NCBI GenBank assembly: GCA_015064345.1
Contig: SVSK01000012.1
Location: 1-46,212 of the forward strand
Origin: Oscillospiraceae bacterium
GTDB taxonomy: Bacteria > Bacillota > Clostridia > Oscillospirales > CAG-272
Length of the DNA: 46,212 nucleotides
Reading direction: 5' to 3'
Below, piece by piece: positions 46,169 through 46,212 of the stretch (its first letter is position 1; the number at the start of each line of letters is the position of its first letter). A model generated the notes under the pieces. It had not been told where the DNA came from. It saw only the letters and a program-made list of their open reading frames with translations, and did not search any database. A program made the translations under genes and the position numbers.

Positions 46169-46212
46169 CTCTTCGCTCCGTTTACCGCAAGGTAATTCTT
46201 GATTCTCTGAAC

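Overview
The window looks like a Clostridia/Firmicutes-type chromosome segment with an accessory left end and a conserved biosynthetic core. Bases 1-8000 hold two four-helix-bundle (S23-type) gene modules, an XRE regulator, and an AraC / glycyl-radical enzyme / activase island. These are separated by a dispersed structured intergenic repeat found in at least 4 copies. Bases 8-15.9 kb hold a GNAT, a GreA-like factor, citrate synthase, gene remnants, an XRE regulator, a YerC/TrpR-like protein, a methyltransferase, nrdR and a degenerate OmpR-like protein. On the minus strand there is a complete his operon (TrpR/YerC-like regulator, hisZ-G-D-C-B-H-A-F-IE). Upstream of it lies a long purine operon read from a ZTP (pfl) riboswitch: purE-C-F-M, an FNT-family formate channel, purN, a PurO-type IMP cyclohydrolase, an orphan ORF, AICAR transformylase, purD, purL and fhs. 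nrdD follows, with a tandem NrdR-box pair. The right end has an LTA-synthase-like / HxxxDG acyltransferase / zinc-ribbon membrane protein operon and pyrBI. Most unusual observations: (i) a repeat-delimited cassette organisation at the left end with covarying hairpin arms; (ii) an orphan glycyl-radical enzyme island bounded by 25-bp inverted repeats; (iii) a PurF-like protein with Gly where the Ntn catalytic Cys should be; (iv) a formate transporter and PurO-type enzyme inside the purine operon; (v) a possible envelope-acylation operon. All product names come from reading protein motifs by eye; no database search was run.
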